Below, piece by piece: positions 7,201 through 15,499 of a stretch of 24,495 nt of DNA. Source of the stretch: Lachnospiraceae bacterium (GTDB lineage Bacteria > Bacillota_A > Clostridia > Lachnospirales > Lachnospiraceae); NCBI GenBank assembly GCA_017464045.1, contig JAFUEG010000347.1, positions 1 to 24,495 on the forward strand, in the 5' to 3' direction. A program made the position numbers and the translations under genes. How positions within the stretch are numbered: the stretch's first letter is position 1; the number at the start of each line of letters is the position of its first letter. The notes below the pieces were generated by a model. The model did no database searches. It was given only the letters and a program-made list of their open reading frames with translations, and had not been told where the DNA came from.

Positions 7201-7758
7201 ATGGGACCTTCAGTTATATACACCGAAAATCTTATACTTCAGGTTGAAAATGAACTTAAAGCCGGTGATGTTTTAGACCTCTATAAAAGAAATAAGCTCA
7301 TTTTTGAAAAATACGAACCAACACGTCCAATCGGTTTTTATACAAAGGACTATCACATCAACCATCTGAGAAGTGAATACAATGCCTACCTGGGTGGTAA
7401 TTTTCTAAGGTACTATATCTATACCTCACATCGTCCTGACAGAATAATAGGTTCAGTTAATTTCAATATAAAACAAGGGAAATTTGGCCGCTATGCCGAG
7501 ATAGGATACAAGCTTGATTTACTATACCAAAATCGTGGCTTTGCTTTCGAAGCGTGCCGAAGCGGTATTCAGGTCATGAAAAATCATTATGGCATAGGCT
7601 TGATAGCCGCACATATAGCACCTGACAACGAGCCCTCAATCAAGCTCGCTAAAAGACTTGGTTTTATGAGATATTCAATAAATGAGCTGAAAGCAAATGT
7701 AAATGGACGTAACATTTACCTTGACCTTTATGCTCTTGATACCTCAGATATCCAATAG
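7201..7758 (+). CDS. GNAT-family N-acetyltransferase (RimJ/RimL-like)
   Basis: This is a predicted acetyl-CoA-dependent transferase of 185 residues. The RimJ/RimL-like fold is suggested by YTENLILQV at the start, GSVNFNI (about 84-90), the acetyl-CoA loop region YQNRGFAFEA (about 109-118) and APDNEPSIKLAKRLGF (about 140-155), the usual end of the domain. The pyrophosphate loop is diverged from the standard Q/RxxGxG/A. AGGAG sits 6 bases before the start. The 3' end overlaps the convergent gene at 7728 by 31 bases. The substrate cannot be told from sequence. Confidence 0.85.
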   Translation: MGPSVIYTENLILQVENELKAGDVLDLYKRNKLIFEKYEPTRPIGFYTKDYHINHLRSEYNAYLGGNFLRYYIYTSHRPDRIIGSVNFNIKQGKFGRYAEIGYKLDLLYQNRGFAFEACRSGIQVMKNHYGIGLIAAHIAPDNEPSIKLAKRLGFMRYSINELKANVNGRNIYLDLYALDTSDIQ

Positions 7759-8687
7759 CCAAACTTTCCTGTCATTAGTCTATCCTTTTTTACCGGAACA
7801 AAACTTCTGAATCCAAACATATTTGCAAGATATCTTTCCTTGTTTGAAAATACTCCCGGAACTCCTATCACAACCTTTTCTTCATCATTATTTAACTTTA
7901 CTTTTCCAAGCATTATATATCTATACTGATAAAATCCATGTGACAAGAAGCTGTTTTCACCAAGTTTCCAATTATTCATGTGCAGCTTTCCTATATCCTG
8001 AGGCTTTATTTTTACACACTCTGTTATTTGACTGTCTGCAAATAGTGCAAGTTTCGGATACGTGCTCAGCATCTCCTCACACGCATCATTATATTCTTCT
8101 TCAAGCTTTATAGTTGGTATTTCATCTATACCGTTATTATCTACATTGCCTTTTAAATCCACACTTTTATCATTATTCTTCTTTTTGTCACTAAATCTTA
8201 AATTGATTTTTTTCTGACCATCATTGTCTGATTCTGATTCATATCTATTTTCTTTATTATACTCTTCTTTTTTCTTCTCAACCCTTTCACTTCTGGAAAT
8301 TATAATATCTTCAGGACTAACACGCTTATCATCCCAAACTCCAAGAAGTTGTTCTCCATCATCACATAAAAAGAAAAGACCAGCGTATTCATCAAGCGAA
8401 ACAAAATCACCAAGCGGATTATCCCAAGGCACAAACATTCTCTTCATAATCGTGTCTCTTTCCCTGGCACAAAAATTTATATCCGTAAGAAATCTTCCTG
8501 AATTTCCATGCAGAAGATACACCTCACATTTACATTCCATTTTTTTATATAATTTAAGTCCTATCTGGATTCTCGCCTGATTTTCATTTCCGTTTGATAC
8601 ACACTGTATCTTGATAAAACCTGCATTTTCACATCTTTCATTGTTTCTATATCGGTATATATATGATACACATCTTCCCTTTCGCAT
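7728..8687 (-). CDS. Uncharacterised two-domain protein, probably Lachnospiraceae-restricted
   Basis: I do not recognise a characterised family. The 319 residues comprise an N-terminal part (about 1-115, with YIYRYRNNERCENAGFIKI and AGLFFLCDDG), a low-complexity charged linker rich in Lys, Glu, Asp and Asn (about 125-200), and a C-terminal part (about 205-319) with aromatic and glycine-rich strands ending FGYWISEVSRA. There is no signal peptide or membrane helix. From memory it resembles proteins labelled DUF6128 in Lachnospiraceae, but I could not verify this. GAGGAAAG precedes the start. It lies 85 bases upstream of the rsmA stop and may be cotranscribed with tatD-rsmA. Its 3' end overlaps the convergent acetyltransferase. 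Confidence 0.75.
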   Translation of the reverse strand: MRKGRCVSYIYRYRNNERCENAGFIKIQCVSNGNENQARIQIGLKLYKKMECKCEVYLLHGNSGRFLTDINFCARERDTIMKRMFVPWDNPLGDFVSLDEYAGLFFLCDDGEQLLGVWDDKRVSPEDIIISRSERVEKKKEEYNKENRYESESDNDGQKKINLRFSDKKKNNDKSVDLKGNVDNNGIDEIPTIKLEEEYNDACEEMLSTYPKLALFADSQITECVKIKPQDIGKLHMNNWKLGENSFLSHGFYQYRYIMLGKVKLNNDEEKVVIGVPGVFSNKERYLANMFGFRSFVPVKKDRLMTGKFGYWISEVSRA

Positions 8688-8772
8688 AATCTTTCCTCAC
8701 TTTTTTCTTAAACATATATATAATATATGCGAAGGCTTGACCATTTATACCGATAATAATCTATGCTTTTTA

Positions 8773-9630
8773 TTAGATTTCGGAAAGTAAATCACTTAGT
8801 TTCGCAAACTCCGAAAGTGTAAGTGTTTCTCCTCTTACATTCTCATTTTTACCAAGTTCTTTTAATGCATATGCCACCTGTTCCTTTGTAAAGGAAAGCT
8901 CGGGAGAATTATTGATTCCGTTTTGAAGGGTTTTCCTCCTCTGATTAAAAGAAGCTCTTATCAGCTTAAACATAAGCTTTTCATCTCTTACACTAACCGG
9001 AGGATTGTCCCAGTTAGTTAATCTTATAACAGCGGAACCTACATTTGGTCTTGGCATAAAACAATTAGGCGGTACATTTGCAGCTAAATACGGCTCGGCA
9101 TAATACTGAACCGCAAGTGAAAGCGCGCCATAATCCTTGCTGCCGGGGTCTGCCTGCATCCGCTCGGCAACCTCCTTTTGCACCATAACCGTAATGGACT
9201 TCGCCGGTATATGATTTTCCAAAAGTCCCATGATAATCGGAGTTGTTATATAGTACGGAAGATTGGCAACCACCTTAAGATTACCCTTTTCCTCTTTGAC
9301 AAGCTCCTCTATGTCAAGCTTAAGAATATCTTCATTTATAACCTCAACATTGTCATATTCTGACAATGTATCAGCCAGTATCGGAAGCAGATTTTTATCA
9401 ATTTCAACGGCATAAACCTTACCTGCCGCCTCAGCAAGATACTGCGTCATGGTTCCTATGCCGGGACCTATCTCAAGAACAACATCTTCTTTCGATATAT
9501 CAGCCGCCTTAATTATCTTTTCCACCACATGTCCGTCTATCAGAAAATTTTGCCCGAATCTTTTTTGAAAGGCAAAATTGTATTTTTTAATTATTTCAAT
9601 TGTAACCTGCGGATTACTTAACTTTTCCAT
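8773..9630 (-). CDS. rsmA: 16S rRNA dimethyladenosine transferase RsmA (KsgA)
   Basis: The enzyme dimethylates two adjacent adenosines near the 3' end of 16S rRNA during 30S maturation. The 285-residue protein has FAFQKRFGQNFLID near the start, SAM motif I LEIGPGIGTMT (about 52-62), the acidic AVEID (74-78) and the catalytic NLPYYIT (about 123-129), all typical of KsgA. The C-terminal part contains FMPRPNVGSAVIRL and FNQRRKTL, again family hallmarks. AAGGA lies 7 bases before the start. It follows tatD by 48 bases; tatD and rsmA are frequent neighbours in Firmicutes. Confidence 0.96.
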   Translation of the reverse strand: MEKLSNPQVTIEIIKKYNFAFQKRFGQNFLIDGHVVEKIIKAADISKEDVVLEIGPGIGTMTQYLAEAAGKVYAVEIDKNLLPILADTLSEYDNVEVINEDILKLDIEELVKEEKGNLKVVANLPYYITTPIIMGLLENHIPAKSITVMVQKEVAERMQADPGSKDYGALSLAVQYYAEPYLAANVPPNCFMPRPNVGSAVIRLTNWDNPPVSVRDEKLMFKLIRASFNQRRKTLQNGINNSPELSFTKEQVAYALKELGKNENVRGETLTLSEFAKLSDLLSEI

Positions 9631-9678
9631 ATTAATTCCTTTTCGATTAATTAAACCCTGTTTTGATTTTTCATATTT

Positions 9679-10482
9679 CTATGCTTTATCGCTGTTTATT
9701 TTATACATTTTCACTGCATTGTTCCAGGTTGTTTCATATACCTCGTCTACGGAAATGCCTTTTATCTCAGCTATTTTTTTGGCTACATACGGTATATAAA
9801 GCGAACTGTTTCTCTTGCCGCGATAATTCTGTGGCGCAAGATATGGACTGTCCGTTTCAAGCACGATTCTGTCTAACGGAGTATATTCCACCGTCTCAAC
9901 CAACTTTCTACCGTTTTTAAATGTAACGACTCCGCCAACTCCTATGTAAAATCCCATATTTAAAAATATCTTTGCCGATTCCACAGAATACGAATAGCAG
10001 TGTATAACTCCGCCTATCTCCCCGGCTTTTTCATCCTTCATTATATCTATGGTATCAGCTGCTGCATCCCTGCTATGTATAACTACCGGAAGCTTGAGCC
10101 TTCTTGCAAGACCAAGCTGCTTTCTAAACCATTTTTCCTGAAGCGGCTTATCCGTATCCTCATAATGATAATCAAGACCAATCTCACCTATGGCGACTAC
10201 TCTGTCCGACGACTCTGCCATATCCAAAAGGAGCTTAATTGCTTTCTCATCGTCCCCTATCTCTTCAAGGCAATCAACATCAGAAGGATGCACGCCGACT
10301 GCGCCATAGAAAAAATCATATTTATTTATAAGCTCCAAAGTGTTTTGGGAACTTTTTAAATCTGCTCCGATATTGGTTACAGCGTAAATGCCGTTTTCCT
10401 TAAATGAATCTATCAGCGTTTCTCTGTCGCCGTCAAATGCATCATCATCGTAATGAGCATGTGTCTCAAATATTTTAACCAT
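9679..10482 (-). CDS. tatD: TatD family metal-dependent hydrolase/deoxyribonuclease
   Basis: This 267-residue TIM-barrel metal hydrolase carries the family markers in order: ETHAHYDD with metal ligands H8 and H10, AIGEIGLDYHYE with the bridging Glu, LPVVIHSRDAA, GVIHCYSYS and the final LETDSPYLAPQNYRGKRN. Members have been shown to have DNase or 3'-5' exonuclease activity and act in DNA repair and RNA quality control. The start has GAGAGGA about 11 bases upstream. It is the first gene of a likely tatD-rsmA unit, separated from the upstream receptor gene by a hairpin at 10577-10604. Confidence 0.94.
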   Translation of the reverse strand: MVKIFETHAHYDDDAFDGDRETLIDSFKENGIYAVTNIGADLKSSQNTLELINKYDFFYGAVGVHPSDVDCLEEIGDDEKAIKLLLDMAESSDRVVAIGEIGLDYHYEDTDKPLQEKWFRKQLGLARRLKLPVVIHSRDAAADTIDIMKDEKAGEIGGVIHCYSYSVESAKIFLNMGFYIGVGGVVTFKNGRKLVETVEYTPLDRIVLETDSPYLAPQNYRGKRNSSLYIPYVAKKIAEIKGISVDEVYETTWNNAVKMYKINSDKA

Positions 10483-10576
10483 CTTTATTTTATTCCTCTC
10501 AAATCATAATAGAAATTTCAAAATATGTATATAACAAAAGATATTATAATGTTAATGCATTTTTTTCGCAAGCAAA

Positions 10577-10604
10577 GAGGACGGAAAATTCAATTTCCGC
10601 CCTC
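10577..10604 (-). terminator. Terminator after the PocR mini-chemoreceptor
   Basis: GAGGACGGAAAA and TTTCCGCCCTC form an 11-bp stem with one mismatch and a short loop. On the minus strand it lies just after the stop at 10628 and is followed by TTTGC and, slightly later, an A/T-rich tract. It separates the receptor from tatD. Confidence 0.6.
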
Positions 10605-10627
10605 AAATTCTTTAATTTATTTAATTC

Positions 10628-11422
10628 TTAATTTGCTGTATTGAACTTAAGTTCAGTCAAGCCGTTAATTACATTTGAAATGCTGTTTACATTATTGGAA
10701 ATCTCTTTGTTGAGCTCTGTACAGCTCTTTGCAAGCTTGCCAACCTCATTTGCAACAACCGTAAAGCCCTTGCCTGCTTCACCGGCACGAGCCGCTTCTA
10801 TGGAAGCATTGAGTGCAAGTATATTTTGCTTTCTTTGTATGGCATCAAGATTTTTAGTATTATTCTTGATGTTGGCCACATAATCCTCACACTGCTTTAC
10901 ACCATCGGTAAGACTTTCGATTATTTTTCCGTTATATTTGGCATTGTATTCTGCATTTATGAAATTATTCATAACCTGTCCGAGAAGATTTGCAGATGCA
11001 TTTATTTCCTCTTCAGTCTTAACATTAACCTTGTTAAGCGCCTCTATATACTCGTCCTCATCTATTCCAAGCTCTCTCGCTGTCCGTCTGAACTTATCTT
11101 CATCCGGATTTTCAGGAAGAACCTGTCCCCCGATAACGGAGCCAAGAACAGTCCCATCATACAACTTAAGCGGTATACCAAAATCAACAAGACCTGCATG
11201 ACAGTGATAAACACCCTGACCTTCAGCATCGCATTTCTCACATCTCCTGCAGCCCTCTGCACTGCCTCTGGTAAGCTTTATACAAAAATCCGTAAAATTA
11301 TAACAATCTGAAATATATTTACCATCAGCTCCAACTGCAACGGTAGCAAGTCCTGTAGCCTTAGCCCAGTTACTCATAATAGCCTCAAACTGTTCCATAT
11401 TTGCAAAATCTTCAATCTTCAT
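10628..11422 (-). CDS. Soluble mini-chemoreceptor: PocR ligand domain plus short MCP hairpin
   Basis: This 264-residue protein has no membrane helix. Residues 1-160 form a PocR-type sensory domain with Cys at 40, 47, 58, 61, 64 and 74, the last in [12 protein letters not shown], then [14 protein letters not shown]. Residues 165-264 are a shortened methyl-accepting domain containing [20 protein letters not shown] (199-218) and [15 protein letters not shown]. That is the kinase-contact tip, without the long methylation helices of normal receptors. PocR domains take their name from a propanediol-responsive regulator, and the Cys cluster may bind metal. It lies 104 bases behind a FucO-like gene on the same strand, so a diol or aldehyde signal is plausible but inferred. 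Confidence 0.9.
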   Translation of the reverse strand: MKIEDFANMEQFEAIMSNWAKATGLATVAVGADGKYISDCYNFTDFCIKLTRGSAEGCRRCEKCDAEGQGVYHCHAGLVDFGIPLKLYDGTVLGSVIGGQVLPENPDEDKFRRTARELGIDEDEYIEALNKVNVKTEEEINASANLLGQVMNNFINAEYNAKYNGKIIESLTDGVKQCEDYVANIKNNTKNLDAIQRKQNILALNASIEAARAGEAGKGFTVVANEVGKLAKSCTELNKEISNNVNSISNVINGLTELKFNTAN

Positions 11423-11526
11423 CTGTATACCTCACTTTTCATGCTATTATGCCGCTATCAAAACATTTTGTAAAAAACATATTCTTTAAATAAAGCTTTG
11501 ATAATCAACTTAATATAATAACTTAA

Positions 11527-12672
11527 CTACATCAACTTCTTAAACATCTCTCTAAACTGCTCTAAGCTTGCAGGTCTTGGATTACCCGGAGCACATGCAT
11601 CTGCTGCGGCTGATTCACATAAGAAATCAAGATCCTCTTCCTTAAGCTTGTCTAACTTTGTAGGAATTCCGACATCAACAGAAAGCTGTCTTACTGCATC
11701 TATAGCAGCCTTTCTGTATTCTTCCTGACTCATTCCCTCTGTGTTGATATCAAAGGCTTCTGCGATATATTTGAACTTATCGCCGGTTGCCTCTGCGTTG
11801 AATTCCATAACGATAGGAAGCATCATAGCGCAGGCTACACCATGAGGAGTATCATATACTGCACCAAGGGTATGTGCCATAGAATGTGCTATACCAAGAC
11901 CGACATTGGAGTAAGCCATAGCTGTTACATACTGTGCAAGAGCCATGCCCTCACGTCCGTCAGGATCATTGTCTACAGCTTTTCTTAAGTTCTTTGCAAT
12001 AAGCTTAATTGCTTCAAGGTTAAGACAGTCTGAAAGCTCCCATGCAGCCGCTGTAGTATATCCCTCTATAGCATGTGTCAATGCGTCCATACCTGTTGAA
12101 GCTGAAAGTCCCTTAGGCATAGAAGCCATCATGTCAGGGTCAACCACTGCTATATCAGGTATATCGTTAGGGTCTACACATACAAATTTACGTTTCTTTT
12201 CAACATCTGTAATAACGTAGTTAATAGTTGACTCGGCACCCGTTCCGCCTGTTGTAGGAACAGCGATTGTAAATACTGTACGGTTCTTTGTCGGAGCAAC
12301 TCCCTCAAGAGAACGAACATCTGCATACTCAGGGTTATTAACGATAATACCTATACCCTTACCGGTGTCCATAGATGAACCGCCGCCGATAGTAATCATA
12401 AAATCTGCGCCTGAAGCCTTGTAAGCTTCTACACCGCTCTTTACATTTTCGATAGTAGGATTTGGTTTGATATCAGAATAAACCTCATACGCGATACCAT
12501 TTTGATCAAGTAAATCCGTAACCTTTGCGGTAACCCCAAACTTTACCAAATCAGGATCGGATGCAACAAATGCTTTCTTAAAGCCCTTTGACTTGATGAT
12601 TCCCGGAATTTCATTGATAGCACCATGTCCGTGATAAGAAATTCCATTCAATACAAAACGATTAACTCCCAT
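11527..12672 (-). CDS. fucO: Iron-containing alcohol dehydrogenase, FucO-like lactaldehyde reductase
   Basis: This 381-residue group III alcohol dehydrogenase is predicted to interconvert lactaldehyde and 1,2-propanediol with NAD(H). The NAD-binding GGGSSMD (96-102) is present. The putative iron ligands D196, H200, H263 and H277 fall at the same positions I recall for E. coli FucO. Other stretches also resemble FucO closely, such as NNPEYADVRSLEG, INYVITDVEKKRKFVCVDP and GMDALTHAIEGY. Butanol or general alcohol dehydrogenase activity is the alternative. AGGAGG precedes the start. It is upstream of the PocR receptor on the same strand, with a plausible promoter and a palindromic operator-like site ahead. 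Confidence 0.9.
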   Translation of the reverse strand: MGVNRFVLNGISYHGHGAINEIPGIIKSKGFKKAFVASDPDLVKFGVTAKVTDLLDQNGIAYEVYSDIKPNPTIENVKSGVEAYKASGADFMITIGGGSSMDTGKGIGIIVNNPEYADVRSLEGVAPTKNRTVFTIAVPTTGGTGAESTINYVITDVEKKRKFVCVDPNDIPDIAVVDPDMMASMPKGLSASTGMDALTHAIEGYTTAAAWELSDCLNLEAIKLIAKNLRKAVDNDPDGREGMALAQYVTAMAYSNVGLGIAHSMAHTLGAVYDTPHGVACAMMLPIVMEFNAEATGDKFKYIAEAFDINTEGMSQEEYRKAAIDAVRQLSVDVGIPTKLDKLKEEDLDFLCESAAADACAPGNPRPASLEQFREMFKKLM

Positions 12673-12711
12673 TGCTAATTACCTCCTATTGCTTATGTTT
12701 TTGTATATTAG

Positions 12712-12726
12712 GTACATAAAATGTAC
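12712..12726. promoter_or_regulatory. Palindromic operator-like site in the fucO leader
   Basis: GTACAT-AAA-ATGTAC is a perfect inverted repeat of 6-bp arms lying between the candidate promoter and the fucO start, where a repressor would block transcription. The regulator is unknown. Confidence 0.4.
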
Positions 12727-12744
12727 TACTAATTTCAGAGCTTT

Positions 12745-12773
12745 ATTATAACATATTTTACTATTATCGGCAA
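12745..12773 (-). promoter_or_regulatory. Candidate sigma-A promoter for fucO, overlapping a sigma-28-like box
   Basis: On the minus strand TTGCCG (12768-12773) and TATAAT (12745-12750) are 17 bases apart. The same bases include GCCGATAA (12764-12771), the exact -10 consensus of the motility sigma factor (FliA/SigD), with TTGA (12787-12790) 15 bases upstream in place of TAAA. Either or both could be used. Confidence 0.5.
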
Positions 12774-12879
12774 TTATGAAAAGCACTCAAATTAAGCTTG
12801 AAAAACGACAAAATAGGATTTTTTTTGTGCATTATGCCGAAAATTTACGTTATACCTTTTGTTTATTTGTCATTTGTGA

Positions 12880-12885
12880 TATAAT
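12880..12885 (+). promoter_or_regulatory. Candidate -10 box for the PAS chemoreceptor
   Basis: TATAAT with only a weak -35 (TTTTGT or TTTGTT at 16-17 bases). It would give an unusually long leader of about 135 bases. The rest of the 354-base divergent intergenic region 12673-13026 is AT-rich, and I see no gene in it. Confidence 0.35.
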
Positions 12886-13026
12886 CTATATTTAGTGATA
12901 ATGTAAAAATATATATTTTATTATTTTACGGCTTATTATTTAGGGTTTATTATATGGTTTACTTCCGGGGGTTATGACATCGATTATAAAAAAAACAGAT
13001 AAGAAACACAAGGAGGATTATCAAAT

Positions 13027-14436
13027 ATGTTTGGGAAAAAGCAAAGCTATGTACAAGATAACAATAGCGAAATTGATGCACTTATGAATGAGGTTGCAAA
13101 GTACAAATATGAATCGGAAAAAAACTACCGTATGCTTGAATCGGTTAATAATTCCGCTAACCTCGCAATATGGATGGCATTTTTTGATGAAGACGGCAAT
13201 CAGACCGGCGTTCATTATACTGATAATATGAGAAGAAGTCTTGGATATACCGAGTCAGAGCTTCCTGATACAGTTGAATCACTCGGAAAGATAATCCATC
13301 CTGATGATTCTGAAGAGGTATTTGCTTCATACGGTGCCGCAGTTGCCAGAAGAGAGGCAAGATATGATGTAAATTACAGACTTCTTACAAGAAGCGGTGA
13401 ATACCGTATGTATCATGCAACAGGTGAATGTATACGTCGTCCTAACGGCAATCCTGAGGTTTTCATAGGAACCTTTATAGATATTGAAGATAAGCTTAAA
13501 ACCGAGGCAAAACTTGAACATGACCAGAGAAGGCAGTATGCGGTTGACAAGATGATGCTTGAAGGTTCATGGAGCCTTGACCTGACACAGGGTGCAATTG
13601 ATGATCCAAATACTCCTATGGTATTTTCCGATCAGTTTAAAAAGCTTCTTGGATATAGTAATTCTATAGATTTCCCTGATATTATGTCCTCCTGGTTGAC
13701 CAAGATTCATCCGGATGATGTGGAGGCAGCAGCAGGTTTGATGGCTAAACAGATGGCAGACCCAAGCGGTGATACAGTGTTTGATATGGAATACCGTATC
13801 CAGCATAAGAGCGGTGAATATAAATGGTTCAGAGCTTCAAGCTATGTAGTATTTTCACCGGATAAGGTTCCTCTTATGGCGGCAGGTACGATTTTGGATG
13901 TAACGGAAGAAAAAGAGCACAGAGTTAAATTCGAGTCAGAACTTGCTCCTGATATCGAAAGTCTTGAAGCAAAGATAGCAGATGTTTCAAAAACAGTTGA
14001 TGAAGCTGCAGGTGAGATGCAGGATGTTGCACTTCGCCAGACAGAAATCGCTGAAGCTTCACAGGAAATCGAAGCATCCGTAGATGCATCTATGGAGATT
14101 ATCCAGAGTATCCAAAGCATTGCTGCACAGACCAATCTTCTTTCACTCAATGCAAGTATTGAGGCAGCAAGAGCCGGTGAAGCAGGTAAGGGATTTGCGG
14201 TTGTTGCAAGCGAGGTTCAAAATCTTGCCAATTCAACCAAAGAGACAACCAATAACATTTCACAGATACTTGGAGAAATGAATGCCTCTGTTAAAAATGT
14301 TATGCAAAAGATTAATCAAATTAACGATAACATTACCTCTCAGAGTGCCAATATGGAAGAGATAAATGCAACTATGGAGGAGCTTCATACCCTTGCCGTA
14401 GCGATAGGCGATATGACCTCCCATCTTTATTCATAG
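13027..14436 (+). CDS. Soluble chemoreceptor with two PAS domains
   Basis: This 469-residue cytoplasmic receptor has no signal or membrane segment. An N-terminal helix (about 10-35) is followed by two PAS_3-like domains, about 38-155 and 165-295, each with an IHPDD motif and YR-(10-13)-GEY(R/K) strands, ending in FIDIEDK and ILDVTEEK. The methyl-accepting domain (about 300-469) has an intact tip [20 protein letters not shown] (about 368-387). The PAS pair probably senses a redox state, oxygen or a bound small molecule; no heme or flavin ligand is obvious. AAGGAGG lies 10 bases upstream. It is divergent from fucO and followed by the small receptor at 14599. Confidence 0.92.
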   Translation: MFGKKQSYVQDNNSEIDALMNEVAKYKYESEKNYRMLESVNNSANLAIWMAFFDEDGNQTGVHYTDNMRRSLGYTESELPDTVESLGKIIHPDDSEEVFASYGAAVARREARYDVNYRLLTRSGEYRMYHATGECIRRPNGNPEVFIGTFIDIEDKLKTEAKLEHDQRRQYAVDKMMLEGSWSLDLTQGAIDDPNTPMVFSDQFKKLLGYSNSIDFPDIMSSWLTKIHPDDVEAAAGLMAKQMADPSGDTVFDMEYRIQHKSGEYKWFRASSYVVFSPDKVPLMAAGTILDVTEEKEHRVKFESELAPDIESLEAKIADVSKTVDEAAGEMQDVALRQTEIAEASQEIEASVDASMEIIQSIQSIAAQTNLLSLNASIEAARAGEAGKGFAVVASEVQNLANSTKETTNNISQILGEMNASVKNVMQKINQINDNITSQSANMEEINATMEELHTLAVAIGDMTSHLYS

Positions 14437-14468
14437 GTCTGTATTTGCGGATATATGGCTTGAAATTT

Positions 14469-14508
14469 AAAAGATAACCAACTATTTTTTGATAATCATT
14501 ATCTTTTT
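14469..14508 (+). terminator. Likely terminator after the PAS chemoreceptor
   Basis: AAAAGATAA (14469-14477) pairs with TTATCTTTT (14499-14507) and is followed by T-rich sequence. The stem is AT-rich and the loop long, so the call is moderate. Confidence 0.5.
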
Positions 14509-14519
14509 ATATAATTTAG

Positions 14520-14548
14520 TTGAATTTTTTAAAAAAATTATATACAAT
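14520..14548 (+). promoter_or_regulatory. Sigma-A promoter for the small receptor at 14599
   Basis: TTGAAT (14520-14525) and TACAAT (14543-14548) are 17 bases apart and follow the terminator of the preceding gene, so the small receptor probably has its own transcript. Confidence 0.6.
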
Positions 14549-14598
14549 ATATTTTAACTGTTATTACAAAATACATAATCAGATTAGGGGGTAATGAA

Positions 14599-15192
14599 AT
14601 GGCAGTAAGTGAATTCTTAGATATATCATTATTGGATGAGCTTCTGGTTGACTGGTCAGCTGCAACAGGCATGATAGCAGTTGTGCTTGATGATGAAGGA
14701 GATTTTCTTTCGAATAAATTAGGCTTTTCACGTGACAACATCGAAGCATTTAGTGAAGATATAGAGGTTGATGATGTTGTTGTGGCATCTGTAATCGGAG
14801 GACCTTTAGATGAGGATACTCCTGAAGAGCAGGTAGAGGCTGCATCAAGATTACTTGTATCTTCCATCACAAACCTTATGGAGAGATATTATAGTAAACA
14901 GCAGTTAAACGGAATCAATAATAATTTTTCCGATCAGATATCTGATGCTGCAGTTCTTATAAGAGAACTTACATTAAAGTCACAGGGACTTAAGAAGATT
15001 GAAAATAAGCAGAATATCTTAGCACTTAATGCTTCCATAGAAGCAGCCCGTGCCGGTGAAGCAGGTAAGGGATTTACCGTAGTTGCTCATGAGTTCGGAA
15101 AGATGGCACATGAGTCAGGTGTTATAAATGATGCTATTCAAAAAACATTGAAGCAGCTTGATGCTTCAATGAAAGAATTAGGCGCAAATTAA
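14599..15192 (+). CDS. Cysteine-free PocR-derived mini-chemoreceptor
   Basis: This 197-residue soluble protein is a shortened relative of the PocR receptor at 10628. Residues 15-43 ([19 protein letters not shown]) and 60-75 ([14 protein letters not shown]) align with the start and end of that PocR domain. The roughly 40-residue centre holding all six Cys is missing, and the whole protein contains no Cys. Residues 105-197 keep the chemoreceptor hairpin, with [20 protein letters not shown] (137-156) and [12 protein letters not shown]. It should still contact a CheA/CheW array but has lost the putative ligand or metal site. AGGGGG precedes the start. It may be a constitutive or structural receptor, or bind protein partners. 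Confidence 0.85.
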   Translation: MAVSEFLDISLLDELLVDWSAATGMIAVVLDDEGDFLSNKLGFSRDNIEAFSEDIEVDDVVVASVIGGPLDEDTPEEQVEAASRLLVSSITNLMERYYSKQQLNGINNNFSDQISDAAVLIRELTLKSQGLKKIENKQNILALNASIEAARAGEAGKGFTVVAHEFGKMAHESGVINDAIQKTLKQLDASMKELGAN

Positions 15193-15298
15193 TTTTCAAG
15201 AACCAATTTTTCACAATTAGGACATAATTTGAACACATTTTTATGTTAAATTATTTTCCGTAAAGAGCTTTTCATATATTTGAATCCTCTCTCCCCTA

Positions 15299-15349
15299 AA
15301 TGAGTGATGAATAAATCCCTCCCCGGTTTGGTTCACCACTCATTTTTTT
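15299..15349 (+). terminator. Intrinsic terminator after the small receptor
   Basis: AATGAGTGATGAA pairs with TTCACCACTCATT (15332-15344) with one mismatch and is followed by a T7 run. The T run also serves as the first half of the next palindrome. Confidence 0.75.
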
Positions 15350-15376
15350 GTTATAAGCAAGCTTATAACAAAAAAA
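15343..15376. repeat. Perfect 16-bp-arm palindrome
   Basis: The arm 15343-15358 (T7 then GTTATAAGC) is the exact complement of 15361-15376, with only AA between. It overlaps the T run of the preceding terminator and gives a terminator-like shape on both strands. Confidence 0.8.
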
Positions 15377-15476
15377 CGCTCCGCTAAGGAGGCGCAGCTC
15401 ACGGATAGGAAAATATGCTTCGCAACCGTTCGCGCGCCACGTGTTGTAAAACAACACGTGATTATAAATGAATTTA
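15377..15476. repeat. Run of hairpins upstream of the aminotransferase
   Basis: In order: CGCTCC/GGAGGCG (15377-15394, imperfect); GGCGC and ACGG (15391-15404) pairing with CCGT and GCGCC (15426-15438); CACGTGTTGT/ACAACACGTG (15438-15447 with 15451-15460, loop AAA); and a weak TTATAAAT/ATTTATAA near 15462-15479. No reading frame is evident. It lies in the 307-base gap before the gene at 15500 and could form a structured leader or a remnant of a repeat element. Confidence 0.6.
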
Positions 15477-15499
15477 TAAATATATAAAGGAGTTTTATT

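Noticed and set aside
7029..7247. Small protein in the gap before the acetyltransferase
   Set aside because: It is Phe/Tyr-rich from AT-rich DNA, lacks a ribosome site and runs through the acetyltransferase start in another frame.
10880..11262. Extra frames within the PocR receptor
   Set aside because: They overlap a gene whose PocR and chemoreceptor motifs are intact, and have no features of their own.
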